Shown here: piece by piece, positions 50,099 to 59,230 of the stretch
How the letters are laid out: the number at the start of each line of letters is the position of its first letter
How positions within the stretch are numbered: the stretch's first letter is position 1
Assembly: GCA_001184205.1 (NCBI GenBank)
Contig: LBMP01000007.1
Location: 124,001-188,000 of the forward strand
DNA: 64,000 bases
Source: Desulfocarbo indianensis
GTDB taxonomy: Bacteria; Desulfobacterota; Desulfarculia; Desulfarculales; Desulfarculaceae
Direction: 5' to 3'
Notes under the pieces: model-generated
Databases searched by the model: none
What the model saw: the letters and a program-made list of their open reading frames with translations, nothing else
What the model was told of the DNA's origin: nothing
Translations under genes and position numbers: made by a program

Positions 50099-51490
50099 CT
50101 ACCCCGCCTTGGGTTTGGTCTGCTGCGGCAGGGGCCGCTCGCGGCCCATGGCCCGCCAAAGCCTGGCTTCGGCCACGTTGTAGACCGTCAACGCCGTGAA
50201 ATAATTGTTTTGAGCCTGGGTCAACAAGGTCTGGGCGTCAAGGAGTTCGGTGTTGGTGGTGAGCTGCTCCTTGTAGCGCTCCATGGTAATGCGGTAGTTC
50301 TCCTTGGCCTGCTCGATGGAGGTCCTGGCGGTTACGATGTTCTTGGCCGAGTCCACCAGGTAGAGGATGGCCTGCTTGACCTGCAAATCCACCTGGTCTT
50401 CCAGGTCCTGCCGGAGGGCCACCAGCTTGCGCAGGTCGGCCCGGCGCTGATTGACTTGATCGCGGGTGCGGCCCCATTCCCAGAAGGTCCAGCTAAGCTG
50501 CGCGCCCACCAGCCAGCCCGAGTGATCGTAGTAGTATGAATCCTGCATGTCGGGCGAATCGCTGGTGTAGTCATAGCCGGCGCTGACGCCCAGTTCCGGG
50601 TAGTAACCGCTGCGGGCCTGTTGAATGCCGTACTCGGCCTGCTTCAATTGCAGGCCCAGGGCCTTCAGTTCCGGCCTCTGATTGCGCGCCTGGTCCCGGG
50701 CCGGCGCGAATTCGATGGCGATGGGCCGGTAGCGCAGAATGTCTTCCACCTCCAGGCTGGTTTCCACCGGCAACCCCAAAAGAGTGGCCAAACGGCTGCG
50801 GGCCAGTTCGACCGAGTTCTGGGCGGCGACCTCGTTTTGCTGGGCGTTGGCCAGCTCCACCTTGGTTTTCAAGACGTCGTTGATGGGGATGATGCCCACG
50901 TCGTAGAAATCCTGGGAAACCTTCAGGTGGCTTTGCAACTGCACCACCGCCTGCTGAGCCACCTTGAAAGCTTTTTGGGCCCGGAGATACTCCAGATAAG
51001 TTTCCTTGACATTCAACACCAGGTCCAGCCGGGCCAACTCCACGTTGACCTCGGCGATGTCCACCCCCAATTCGGCCAAACGGTATTGGCTGGTGAGGCG
51101 GAAACCGGTGAACACCGGCTGGTTAACGCTGGTGGACCATTGATAGCGCCGGTCCCAGTTGGCCGTCACATCGCCGATGGGCGTGTGGATGACCGTGGGG
51201 TCCTGCGTTTTTTGGAACGCGTAACTGGTTTTGAGGGTGGGCAGAAAATAGGTGAAGGCCTCTTTTTCCTTGGATTTGGCTCCTTCCAGGTCTTCCTTGG
51301 CCGCGGTCAGGTTGGGCGAATAGGCCAGCGCCATCCCGATGCACTGCTCCAGGCTTATGGTGCCCGAGGGAGGCTTAACGTTGCCGGCTTCGGCTGGGCC
51401 GGCCGGAGAGGCCAGAATCAATGCCGCGGCCAAGAGAGCGACCCAGACCCAAAGGGCTTTTGCCGTTGGTTTGGGGGTTCTGCCAAGCAC
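50099..51490 (-). CDS. TolC-family outer membrane efflux protein
   Basis: 463 residues from the GTG at 51490 (AGGAG upstream). A signal peptide (VWVALLAAALILASPAGPAEA) is followed by two tandem outer-membrane-factor halves with LEQCIGMALAYSPNLTAAKEDLEGA at the start, YSWTLNQPVF-like YQWSTSVNQPVFTG, LARLDLVLNVKETYLEYL, and a second half with YGIQQARSGYYPELGVSAGY and DQVDLQVKQAILYLVDSAKNI. It should form a trimeric tunnel for efflux or type I secretion. No membrane fusion protein or inner-membrane pump adjoins it, so its partners are elsewhere. Confidence 0.92.
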   Translation of the reverse strand: MLGRTPKPTAKALWVWVALLAAALILASPAGPAEAGNVKPPSGTISLEQCIGMALAYSPNLTAAKEDLEGAKSKEKEAFTYFLPTLKTSYAFQKTQDPTVIHTPIGDVTANWDRRYQWSTSVNQPVFTGFRLTSQYRLAELGVDIAEVNVELARLDLVLNVKETYLEYLRAQKAFKVAQQAVVQLQSHLKVSQDFYDVGIIPINDVLKTKVELANAQQNEVAAQNSVELARSRLATLLGLPVETSLEVEDILRYRPIAIEFAPARDQARNQRPELKALGLQLKQAEYGIQQARSGYYPELGVSAGYDYTSDSPDMQDSYYYDHSGWLVGAQLSWTFWEWGRTRDQVNQRRADLRKLVALRQDLEDQVDLQVKQAILYLVDSAKNIVTARTSIEQAKENYRITMERYKEQLTTNTELLDAQTLLTQAQNNYFTALTVYNVAEARLWRAMGRERPLPQQTKPKAG

Positions 51491-51626
51491 TATTAGGCTC
51501 CTGGGAAAAAGGGTTGGTTAGACAGGTCCATAGGGTCTCAAATATGGCAGTCCTAGGCATGGTGTCAACCATTGTTTATACATGAAACCAAGCCCGGTTG
51601 GCGACCGTGAAAACCAGGTGGCCGGA

Positions 51627-52622
51627 TCAGGCTCCCGCTTGGCCTCCGATTCTGCGCAAGGCCGCGCCCAGCATGCCCCAAGTCCAGGCCACCGGCCTCA
51701 TTAAGCACAACAAAAGCGCCGAACTCAGCAAATGGGGCTCCCTTTGGCCGACAAAAGCCAAAAAGGCCCGGTTGAGGGGATACAACAACAACAGGCAGAT
51801 GGCGGCCAAGGTCAGGGCCCTGGCCGGGTCCTGGGGCCCCAGGGCCAGGAGCAGGCCCAGGGCCAGCAGGATGAGAGCGGGCTGCAAGTAATCGCCCCAG
51901 GCAAGGCGCCGGCCTTGCTTGAGGGCGTTGTAATTGGCCTTTCCCCGGGCGGCCTGCCATTGCCAGACCTGGGGCCAGGCGCCGGGCAGGGCCCGCCTCA
52001 CCCAAAGCCGCGAATCCTGGCGCAGCTCCTTGCCGAGTCCGCCCAGGCGCGCGCAAAGGTCGCGGTCGGGCCCGGCGGCCTGCCCCAGGGTCTCGTCGCA
52101 CATGCCCGCCGCCTTGAAATCGTCAGCCGGGAAGGCGGCGCAGGCCAGGTCGGGGCAGGGCGCTTCCTCTGTTTGTCCCGGCTGGCTGGCGAAAGCCAGC
52201 TCCAGGGCGCTGAGCACGGCCAGGGGGGCCTGGGGATTGTCCGCGCGCACCTCGCCGCCCACCCCGCCGCATTCCCCATGGCTGAAATGCCCGCGCAGCA
52301 CGGCCGGCATTTCCGGGGCAACCCGGCCCTGGGGCAGGGTGAAAAACAGCGTCTCTCCCTGGGCCCGCGCCGCGGCCAGGTTGCGGGCCGCTCCCGGCCC
52401 CTGGCCCGGCTGGTTCAGCAAAATGAGCGGATAGGGCAATTGACCGGCCAGGGCCCGCGCCTGGGCCAGGGCGGCGCGCCCGGTGCCGCGCTCCGCCAGG
52501 ATCACCTCCATGCCGGGTTCGCGGCAGGCGGCCAGGGCGAGCAGGCAATCGCCCAGGTCCCGTTGATCAGCGTCGCTGACCGGAATTATCACGCTCAGCC
52601 AGAGCCGCGCACCGGGGTTCAC
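51627..52622 (-). CDS. Glycosyltransferase family 2 with C-terminal membrane segments
   Basis: About 331 residues from the GTG at 52622, which overlaps the stop of the preceding gene (GTGA). WLSVIIPVSDADQRDLGDCLLAL, LILLNQPGQGPGAARNLAAARAQGETLFF and GECGGVGGEVRADN follow the GT-A fold of family 2 enzymes, but the DxD position reads LPQG, so the metal motif is lacking or altered. Two hydrophobic segments near 265-310 suggest membrane attachment. Acceptor and sugar are unknown. Coupled to the AlkP-like gene upstream. Confidence 0.75.
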   Translation of the reverse strand: MNPGARLWLSVIIPVSDADQRDLGDCLLALAACREPGMEVILAERGTGRAALAQARALAGQLPYPLILLNQPGQGPGAARNLAAARAQGETLFFTLPQGRVAPEMPAVLRGHFSHGECGGVGGEVRADNPQAPLAVLSALELAFASQPGQTEEAPCPDLACAAFPADDFKAAGMCDETLGQAAGPDRDLCARLGGLGKELRQDSRLWVRRALPGAWPQVWQWQAARGKANYNALKQGRRLAWGDYLQPALILLALGLLLALGPQDPARALTLAAICLLLLYPLNRAFLAFVGQREPHLLSSALLLCLMRPVAWTWGMLGAALRRIGGQAGA

Positions 52623-53413
52623 GGCTGAGCCTCCGGAGCCGGCTCGTCTTCCCATCCCGGCGCCAGCGGCCTGGCCTGGGCCAGGTCCGGGAGAACGGCC
52701 AGAAGTTTATTCCATGGGACCGGTTCCAGGCTTTGCGGCCGCACCAGGCCCGGAGCCATGACGGCCAGAAAGCCGGGCCGGTCCTCCGCGCCCAGGCCGG
52801 CCACCGCCAGGGCCTGGGGGCGGAAGCGATCCCGCAGCCAGGATAGATAGGCGTCCAACTGGGCCAGCATCAGATCGGTGCGCCTGGAGGCAACGCCGAA
52901 AAGCTGGCGGCTGGCGGCCAGGGCGCTCCAGCCCAGGGCCCCCACCTCCACCCGCCATTGGGCGCAAAGCCGCTGGAAATGCTCGTAGCGCAGGCGGGCC
53001 AGGGCCGCGGCCTGGGCAAAGGCGGTGTCCCTCAGGGCGTCCCGCCAGGCGCCGGCGTCGGGCGGCAGGGCCTGGGGCTGCGGATAGTCCCCCAAGTCCC
53101 GGCTCAGTTGGGCCGGGTGGGTCCAGTCCGTTCGCCCGGCGCCCGGCGGGCGGCGGCAGACCATGAAGCCGGGCAGCGCCTGGGGCGGCCACAGGCCGGG
53201 GAGGTTCATCAGGCCCAACTTGAAGCCCTCGGCCGCCAAGCGGGGCCAGAATGGCTCGCCCGCCGCCAGCCAAGCCTCCTCGCCGGGAGGGAAGCCGCTG
53301 AGCGGGCCGGTGGCCGCGTTTTTCAGGCAGTCGGCCAGAAACGGCGGCGGAGCCTCCTCCAGCGGCCAAGTCAATTCTTCGATGCAGGCCAATAAAAGAC
53401 GCATAAACGGCAT
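52619..53413 (-). CDS. Partial AlkP-superfamily-like protein
   Basis: About 264 residues from ATG 53413 (MPFMRLLLACIEELTWPL); the longer frame adds an Arg/Pro-rich stretch that looks non-native. The segment EPFWPRLAAEGFKLGLMNLPGLWPPQALPGFMVCRRPP closely follows predicted AlkP-superfamily phosphohydrolases (FWxxLxxxGxxVxxxNxPxTYPPxxxxGFMV). SRRTDLMLAQLDAYLSWLRDRFRP resembles their later helix. The metal-binding N-terminal DxT/S segment and the C-terminal DHG-type motifs are absent, so it may be a degenerate or repurposed member. It is coupled to a glycosyltransferase gene. Confidence 0.55.
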   Translation of the reverse strand: MPFMRLLLACIEELTWPLEEAPPPFLADCLKNAATGPLSGFPPGEEAWLAAGEPFWPRLAAEGFKLGLMNLPGLWPPQALPGFMVCRRPPGAGRTDWTHPAQLSRDLGDYPQPQALPPDAGAWRDALRDTAFAQAAALARLRYEHFQRLCAQWRVEVGALGWSALAASRQLFGVASRRTDLMLAQLDAYLSWLRDRFRPQALAVAGLGAEDRPGFLAVMAPGLVRPQSLEPVPWNKLLAVLPDLAQARPLAPGWEDEPAPEAQP

Positions 53414-53603
53414 CCCTGGGATGGGCGAGGCCGGGCCGAAGCGGCGGGGCGAACGCCGCCCGCAGAATCTTAGCAGCCGGGGCCCCGGCCCACAAGCCGG
53501 CAGGTTCACGGGGATTTCCCCTTGACAATCCCGCCTGAGAGGATAAACAAGAGAATCCTATGGTTGGCGCCCTGGTTCAATGGCCCAAAAAGGGGAGGAT
53601 TCC

Positions 53604-54326
53604 GTGCTGCTGTCCATTGTGATGCCCTGTTATAACGAGGAGCAGTTTCTGGAGGAGATAGTGCGCCGGGTCCAGGCCGTGGACCTGGGGGACATTGAGC
53701 GCGAACTGATCATCGTTGACGACTGTTCCCGGGACAATACCCCCCAAATCCAGGCCGCCCTGGAGGGGCAGACCAGCGCGCATCCCTCGGCCAAGCCTTT
53801 TGACCGCCCCATCAGGGTCCTGCGTCACGAGGTGAACCAGGGCAAGGGCGCGGCGCTGCGCACCGGCTTCGCCCAGGCGGCCGGCGATCTGGTCATCATC
53901 CAGGACGCTGATCTGGAATATGATCCCGAGGACTATCCCAAACTCTTGAGGCCGGTGCTCAAGGGCAAGGCCGAGGTGGTCTACGGCTCGCGCTTCACCG
54001 GCGAACGGCGCAACATGTTCCTTCACCATTGGATGGGCAACAAGTTCCTGACCCTGCTGACCAACCTGCTTTACAACACCACCCTGTCCGACATGGAGAC
54101 CTGTTACAAGCTTTTCACCCGCCACGCCCTGCAAGGCATCACCATTAAAAGCGACCGCTTCAACTTCGAGCCCGAAATCACCGCCAAGATACTCAAAAAA
54201 GGCATCCGCATCTACGAGGTGCCCATTTCCTACACCGGCCGCGAGTTCGAGGAAGGCAAGAAGATCACCTGGCGCGACGGCTTCGTGGCGCTCTGGTGCC
54301 TGGTCAAATTCCGTTTCGTTGATTAG
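53604..54326 (+). CDS. Glycosyltransferase family 2 (dolichol-phosphate-mannose-synthase-like)
   Basis: 240 residues from the GTG at 53604, five bases after GGGGAGG; an ATG eight codons upstream lacks a ribosome binding site. LSIVMPCYNEEQFLEEIVRRV, LIIVDDCSRDNTPQI, NQGKGAALRTGFAQAAGDLVIIQDADLEYDPEDYP (with the DxD metal motif), VVYGSRF and the C-terminal PISYTGREFEEGKKITWRDG are textbook for the DPMS/GtrB group that charge a polyprenyl phosphate with a sugar. It is 19 bases ahead of a flippase-like membrane protein, a common pairing. Confidence 0.93.
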   Translation: MLLSIVMPCYNEEQFLEEIVRRVQAVDLGDIERELIIVDDCSRDNTPQIQAALEGQTSAHPSAKPFDRPIRVLRHEVNQGKGAALRTGFAQAAGDLVIIQDADLEYDPEDYPKLLRPVLKGKAEVVYGSRFTGERRNMFLHHWMGNKFLTLLTNLLYNTTLSDMETCYKLFTRHALQGITIKSDRFNFEPEITAKILKKGIRIYEVPISYTGREFEEGKKITWRDGFVALWCLVKFRFVD

Positions 54327-54345
54327 GCTTTAGGGCGGCGCTGCC

Positions 54346-55347
54346 ATGTGGAAGCAATACCTGATCGGCATAGTCATCAGCGTGGCCGCGGGCTGGCTGT
54401 TTTTGCGGGCGGTGCCCCTGGATCAAATGGGCCAGGCCCTGAAGGCCATGGAGCCCATTTATCTGCTGCCCAATTTGCTTCTCTATATCCTTTCCTATGT
54501 CATACGGGCCTGGCGCTGGCATTTCCTCATGCGCCCGGTGGCGCGGGTGCGTTTCAAGCCCTTGTTCGCCGCGCTCATGATCGGTTTCTTGGGCAACAAT
54601 CTGCTGCCCGCCCATTTGGGCGAGTTGGTCCGGGCCTATGTGCTGGGGCGCTCGGAAAACGTCTCCAAGAGCGCCACCTTCGCCACCGTGGTGCTGGAGC
54701 GGGTCTACGACGGGCTTACCGTGCTCTTTCTGCTTCTGGTGGTGCTGATCTTCATGGATCTGCCCCAGGGCGCGGTGGAGGGCACCGTGTTGACCGCCGG
54801 CGCCCTGCGCCTGGCGGGCTGGGCCGGCCTGGCGCTTTTCGGCGGGCTGATGTTGTTTTTGCAGCTTTTCCGCTGGCAGCGCGGCTTTGCCATGAAGGTC
54901 TGCCGCTTTTGCCTCAAGCCCCTGCCCGAGGGCCTGGCCGGCAAGGCGCTCGGCATGCTGGACGCTTTCGCCGACGGCCTGGCCCTGGCCCGGCCCCTGG
55001 ACCTCCTGTGGATCGGCCTCACCTCCCTGGGGGTGTGGGTGGCCCTGGGGGCCTGGGCCTGGTGCATGTTCCCGGCCTTCGGCCTGGATTTGGGCCTCAT
55101 GGCCGGCCTGCTCATGGAAGTGGTCATGGCGCTGGCCCTTTTGATCCCCTCCGCGCCGGCCTTCGTGGGCACCTTCCATTTGGCCGCCGCCGCCACCCTG
55201 TCTTTCATGGGGGCCTCGGTGGGAGTGGCCGGATCATACGCCATGGTGCTGTGGGTGGTGCATTTCGTCAGCACCAATATCCTGGGCCTCTACTTCCTCT
55301 GGCGCCAGGGCCTGGGATGGAAAGCCCTCACCGGTCGCGCCGACTGA
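54346..55347 (+). CDS. Lysylphosphatidylglycerol-synthase-type membrane protein (UPF0104)
   Basis: 333 residues with about eight membrane segments. LLPNLLLYILSYVIRAWRWHFLM, FKPLFAALMIGFLGNNLLPAHLGELVRAYVLG and TFATVVLERVYDGLTVLFLL are the diagnostic blocks of the LPG synthase TM / flippase-like family (PF03706 type), in which LLPxRxGE and ERxxDG recur. The lysyltransferase domain of MprF is absent. It probably moves or modifies a lipid-linked product of the glycosyltransferase encoded just upstream. Confidence 0.9.
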   Translation: MWKQYLIGIVISVAAGWLFLRAVPLDQMGQALKAMEPIYLLPNLLLYILSYVIRAWRWHFLMRPVARVRFKPLFAALMIGFLGNNLLPAHLGELVRAYVLGRSENVSKSATFATVVLERVYDGLTVLFLLLVVLIFMDLPQGAVEGTVLTAGALRLAGWAGLALFGGLMLFLQLFRWQRGFAMKVCRFCLKPLPEGLAGKALGMLDAFADGLALARPLDLLWIGLTSLGVWVALGAWAWCMFPAFGLDLGLMAGLLMEVVMALALLIPSAPAFVGTFHLAAAATLSFMGASVGVAGSYAMVLWVVHFVSTNILGLYFLWRQGLGWKALTGRAD

Positions 55348-55459
55348 GTTTCATTTATTCACCTTTTTTTCACCGTTCGCCTCGGTCCGGCTGGTTTGCA
55401 TTGGATCGCCGGGCGGAGTATGCTAGGCCATAATCCCCAAAAGTCTAGGAGCAGCCCTT

Positions 55460-55738
55460 ATGGATAAGAAAGCAGCGGCCGCGCGTTTCTTTGACCAGCT
55501 TGGTCGAGGCTCCAGCGATTTCATCACCAAAATGATCGAGCAGGAGATGGACGCGGAGCTAATCGAGATGTTCAACCAATTGGGCGGCCAACTCCAAATG
55601 GGCGAAATGGACATGGATCGCTTCCAGACCAGCCTCCTCATCATCGGCTACCTGGTGCGGGCCCACGAGGAGGCCATGGCCGATCAGGAAGACGAGGAGA
55701 ACGAAATCGAGGAGCAAAAGGGGTCGGTGGTTCATTGA
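55460..55738 (+). CDS. Small acidic hypothetical protein
   Basis: 92 residues, highly acidic at the C-terminus (QEDEENEIEEQKG) and Met/Gln-rich in the middle (MFNQLGGQLQMGEMDMDRF). The stop overlaps the TTG start of the alpha/beta hydrolase. The preceding GGAGC is a fair ribosome binding site. No transmembrane or catalytic motif. The hydrophobic FQTSLLIIGYLVRAHEEAM segment may be an interaction helix. Family not recognised. Confidence 0.6.
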   Translation: MDKKAAAARFFDQLGRGSSDFITKMIEQEMDAELIEMFNQLGGQLQMGEMDMDRFQTSLLIIGYLVRAHEEAMADQEDEENEIEEQKGSVVH

Positions 55739-56445
55739 GCCAGCCCGCCGCGGAAGATCTCCGGATACCCCACGCCGGGGCTTATCTGGCCGCGCGCCTC
55801 CACCGGCCCCCCCAATCCCCCCTGGCCTGCGCCGTGATAGCCCACGGCCTGTTCTCATCCATGGAGAGCCTCAAGCTCACCCGCCTGGCCCGCTCCCTGG
55901 CCGCCGCCGGCTTCATGGCCCTGCAATTCGATCACGCCGGCTGCGGCCAAAGCCCCGGCGAAATGGAACAGACCAGCCTCACCACCCGCCGCGACGAATA
56001 CCTGGCCGCCGCCGAACACCTGGAGGGCCTGGCCTCCGGCCTGGCCATGGCCTATCTGGGCTCATCCATGGGTGGCAGCGCCGCCATCCTGGCCGCCGAC
56101 CTCAAGGCTCCGGCCTGCCTGGCGGTCTGGTCCGCGCCCAGCGATTTCGAGGAACTCTACCTGCGCCTGCGCTCCCAGCCCGAGCGGCCCCATTTGCCGG
56201 CCCTGGAGCGGGACATACCCCGTCACGACCTGATCAGCATCCTGGCGCGCACCAGCCGGGCGCTTTTCGTGCACGGCGAAAACGACGAGACCGTGCCGGT
56301 GCGGCAGGCCCGCGAGGCTTTCCGCCTGGCCCTGGAACCCAAGGAACTGCTCATTCTGCCCGGCGCCGACCATAGGCTTTCCCGCGACGCGGACCAGGAA
56401 CTGGCCACCGCCCGCACCCTGGCCTGGCTGAAGAGATTCATCTAA
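55735..56445 (+). CDS. Alpha/beta hydrolase
   Basis: 236 residues from a TTG that overlaps the previous stop (TTGA). The fold is clear: AVIAHGLFSSMESLKLTRLA (oxyanion HG), MALQFDHAGCGQSPGE, the nucleophile elbow YLGSSMGGSAAI with Ser in GxSxG, the acid in LFVHGENDETVPV and the His in LPGADHRLS. This is a serine hydrolase of the esterase/peptidase type with substrate unknown. The TTG start and coupling suggest modest expression with the small acidic protein. Confidence 0.88.
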   Translation: MSQPAAEDLRIPHAGAYLAARLHRPPQSPLACAVIAHGLFSSMESLKLTRLARSLAAAGFMALQFDHAGCGQSPGEMEQTSLTTRRDEYLAAAEHLEGLASGLAMAYLGSSMGGSAAILAADLKAPACLAVWSAPSDFEELYLRLRSQPERPHLPALERDIPRHDLISILARTSRALFVHGENDETVPVRQAREAFRLALEPKELLILPGADHRLSRDADQELATARTLAWLKRFI

Positions 56446-56621
56446 CAGAGCTGCTGAGGAACCGCCCGGCTTGAAGCGAGGCGGGCGTTGAAAGCCGCAC
56501 ACGCGGCCTGGCCGCGCCGCACCCTTGCGGTCTCGGCCTGCCTGGTTTCTGGGCAATCAGCCGCCCCCGGCCCTGTCGGCGGCTTGATCCGCACCGCCGG
56601 GGAGCGCCGTCTGGCCAGCGT

Positions 56622-57086
56622 CTATTTCTTGAAAAGTCCGCCGGAGCCCTTGGAGGTCAACTCCCACCAGGGCGCGTCGCTCTCCTCGGGCTTTTCCGGC
56701 TCGGGGGCCGGCGGAGGGCTGGCCGGCTTGGCGGCCGGAGGGCCGGCCGGGGGCCGGGTTTGGGGAGCGCCCGCCGGGGGCCTCTTCTGCGGCGGGGCCG
56801 CCGGGCTCTTGGCCGCGGGCGGCGCGGAGAGCTTGGCGCAGATGCCCGGATAGCGCTGTTGCAGCTGGGGCAGGTGCTGCCAGCCCTTTTGGCTGAAAGC
56901 CGCGGCGGAGAGGCTTTCGTTCAGGCCGGTGGGGTTCAGCTTGTCGTCCAGGAGAAAGCATTCCACCTGGTCGCCGCTGGGGCGCACCAGATAAAAACTG
57001 CGGAAGGTGACCTCGGAAGCGGTGTGGCCGGTGCCCACCCGGCTTTTCTTGGTTTCCAGGTAAATACCCTCGGGGATTTGGCTCAT
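56622..57086 (-). CDS. Hypothetical protein with Pro/Ala-rich C-terminus
   Basis: 154 residues with GGAG eight bases before the ATG. The first 85 residues look like a small folded domain (YLETKKSRVGTGHTASEVTF, RSFYLVRPSGDQVECFLLDD). From residue 88 to 135 the chain is Pro/Ala/Lys-rich and probably disordered, ending in a short APWWELTSKGSGGLFKK motif that may be a docking tail. No family recognised. It lies 25 bases downstream of the PilZ gene on the same strand and is probably co-transcribed with it. Confidence 0.65.
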   Translation of the reverse strand: MSQIPEGIYLETKKSRVGTGHTASEVTFRSFYLVRPSGDQVECFLLDDKLNPTGLNESLSAAAFSQKGWQHLPQLQQRYPGICAKLSAPPAAKSPAAPPQKRPPAGAPQTRPPAGPPAAKPASPPPAPEPEKPEESDAPWWELTSKGSGGLFKK

Positions 57087-57111
57087 GGCTTATGCTCCAT
57101 CAATGCCGTTC

Positions 57112-57576
57112 TTAGCTGCCCGAAGCGTCGGCCAGATTCGCGGCGACCTGATACGGCTGGCTGGCCGGCTTCAACAAAAGGCGTTGCCATTGATTGGGCA
57201 GGGCCACTGGGTCCTCGAAACGGGCGCCGACCCTGAAGCCCGCCTCGCCGGAGGATTGGGCGGGGGTTATCCAGCGCACCGTGGCGTGCAACAGCCAGGT
57301 GCCTCCGCTTAGCGGCTTCAGCTTGAGCCCCAAGAGATAATCCTTGGGAAATTCCCGGCAGGTTTTAAGGTCGAAACCGTCCACCACCAATTCGGGCACC
57401 AAGAGTCCGCAGCCTTCTTCCGATAGATCGTGAATCAGGGCCCGGCGCTCCAGGGTCAAGGGACGGCGGGTAACGGCGTCCACCACCCGGTAGCCCGTCT
57501 CTATCTCCGCCCTTTGGCGTCCCGCCCCCCGTCGTTCTCCGCCCTTTTTGCTCCATGGCCACATAGGCAACCCCAT
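57112..57576 (-). CDS. PilZ-domain protein
   Basis: 154 residues from the ATG at 57576 (MGLPMWPWSKKGGERRGAGR). RRPLTLERRALIHDLSEEGCGLLVPE carries the PilZ core pattern D/NxSxxGxxL, preceded by Arg residues that would contact c-di-GMP, and a later VRWITPAQSSGEAGFRVGARFED is the typical end of the beta barrel. It is thus a likely c-di-GMP effector; the membrane GGDEF protein at 27744-28865 is a possible source of signal. The longer frame upstream overlaps the divergent glgA promoter region and is unlikely. Confidence 0.85.
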   Translation of the reverse strand: MGLPMWPWSKKGGERRGAGRQRAEIETGYRVVDAVTRRPLTLERRALIHDLSEEGCGLLVPELVVDGFDLKTCREFPKDYLLGLKLKPLSGGTWLLHATVRWITPAQSSGEAGFRVGARFEDPVALPNQWQRLLLKPASQPYQVAANLADASGS

Positions 57577-57757
57577 GGCCCGCCCTATCCCCTGGGGCTG
57601 GCGACAATTCCGGCCGGGGATGCGCTGGACTGTGGATGTCCTTTTGGCGACTCGGTTGCCGCACAAAAAATTATAATATACTATTTCTCCAAAGGCAAAG
57701 AAATCAAGCGATATACAAACGCCGATCCCAGTTCCGCGCCACGCAAAGGAGCCGCTC

Positions 57758-59227
57758 TTGGCCACCCCTTCAGCTTCGCTCAAGATACTCATGGCCGCCC
57801 CTGAAATAGCCCCCTTTGCCAAAACCGGCGGTTTGGGCGACGTGGCGGGAAGCCTTCCCCCGGCTCTCAGGCGCTTGGGTCTGGAAGTGCGCCTGGTCAT
57901 GCCCTTCTACCGGGTCAGCCAAGCCGCCGCTCCCCGGGCCAGGGACACCGGCCTGCGCCTGCGCGCCGCCGCCGGGTCGAAAATCCTGGAGGCCGAGGTG
58001 TGGCAAGCTGAACTGGAGGGCTGCCCGGTCTATTTCATCAAGCAGGACGCCTTGTATGACCGGGATGGGCTGTACCAGGATAAATCGGGCGATTTCCCGG
58101 ACAATCCCCAGCGCTTCATCTTTTTCTGCCAGGCGGTGCTGGAACTGGCCCGGGCCTTGGACTACGCCGCGGACATAGTGCATCTGCATGATTGGCAGAC
58201 CGGCCTGGCGGCGGCTTATCTCAAATCCCGCCTCAGCGATCCCGGCCCCCTGGCCGGGGCCAAGAGCCTCTTAACCATTCACAACCTGGCGTTCCAGGGC
58301 GTTTTTGGCCGGGATATATTCCCGCAGACCGGCCTGCCGCCGGAGATGAACAGCATGGGCGGGCTGGAGTTCTGGGGCAATCTGTCTTTCCTCAAGGCGG
58401 GCCTGGTGTTCAGCGACGCCCTGACCACGGTGAGCCCCAATTACGCCAGGGAAATACAGACGCCGGCGGGCGGCATGGGCATGGACGGAATCCTGGCCAG
58501 CCGCGCCGGCGCCCTGACCGGCATTCTCAACGGCGCCGACTATGGCCAATGGTCGCCCCAAAGCGACGCTTTCATACCAAAACATTATTCGCCGGACGAT
58601 CTCGCCGGCAAGCAAGCCTGCCGGCAGGCCCTGCTCAAGGTCTTCGGGCTGGAGGCCCCCGGCCCCGCAACCACGGTGGCGGGCTTCGTGGGCCGCCTGG
58701 CCTGGCAAAAGGGCATGGATATCCTGGCCGAGGCCGCGCCCCGTCTGCTTCTGGACGACGTGCGCCTTTGCATCCTGGGCACCGGCGAGCCCTACCTGGA
58801 GGCGCAGGCCAAGGAACTGGCCAAGGCCCATCCGGGCCGGGTGGGGGTGCGATTGCTTTTCAGCGAGGAACTGGCCCACTTGGTCCAGGCCGGCGCGGAC
58901 CTCATGGTCATGCCCAGCCGCTTCGAGCCCTGCGGGCTCAACCAGATCTACGCCCTCAAATACGGCACCGCGCCGGTGGTGAGCGCCACCGGCGGGCTGA
59001 AGGACACGGTGGAGCCGTTCGATCCCTCAAGCGGGGAGGGCACGGGCTTCTTGCTCGAGAAGCCGGCCCCCGCGGACCTGCTCTGCGCCCTGCGCGAGGC
59101 CATGTGGACCAAGGCCCGGCCCGAGCTGTGGCGGCGTTTGCAGCTAAACGCCATGAGCCGCGATTTTTCCTGGGGACGCAACGCCGAAGAATACGCCGAC
59201 CTCTACCGGAGGCTGGCCGTCCGTTAG
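57758..59227 (+). CDS. glgA: Glycogen synthase GlgA
   Basis: 489 residues from a TTG with AAGGAG seven bases upstream. The ADP-glucose synthase hallmark KTGGLGDVAGSLP lies near residue 22. IVHLHDWQTGLAAAYL, LTIHNLAFQGVFG, TTVSPNYAREI, FVGRLAWQKGMDIL and SRFEPCGLNQIYALKYGTAPVVSATGGLKDTVE follow the GT5 family throughout. It elongates alpha-1,4-glucan from ADP-glucose in the cytoplasm. No glgB, glgC or glgP gene adjoins in this window. Confidence 0.95.
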   Translation: MATPSASLKILMAAPEIAPFAKTGGLGDVAGSLPPALRRLGLEVRLVMPFYRVSQAAAPRARDTGLRLRAAAGSKILEAEVWQAELEGCPVYFIKQDALYDRDGLYQDKSGDFPDNPQRFIFFCQAVLELARALDYAADIVHLHDWQTGLAAAYLKSRLSDPGPLAGAKSLLTIHNLAFQGVFGRDIFPQTGLPPEMNSMGGLEFWGNLSFLKAGLVFSDALTTVSPNYAREIQTPAGGMGMDGILASRAGALTGILNGADYGQWSPQSDAFIPKHYSPDDLAGKQACRQALLKVFGLEAPGPATTVAGFVGRLAWQKGMDILAEAAPRLLLDDVRLCILGTGEPYLEAQAKELAKAHPGRVGVRLLFSEELAHLVQAGADLMVMPSRFEPCGLNQIYALKYGTAPVVSATGGLKDTVEPFDPSSGEGTGFLLEKPAPADLLCALREAMWTKARPELWRRLQLNAMSRDFSWGRNAEEYADLYRRLAVR

Positions 59228-59230
59228 GGG

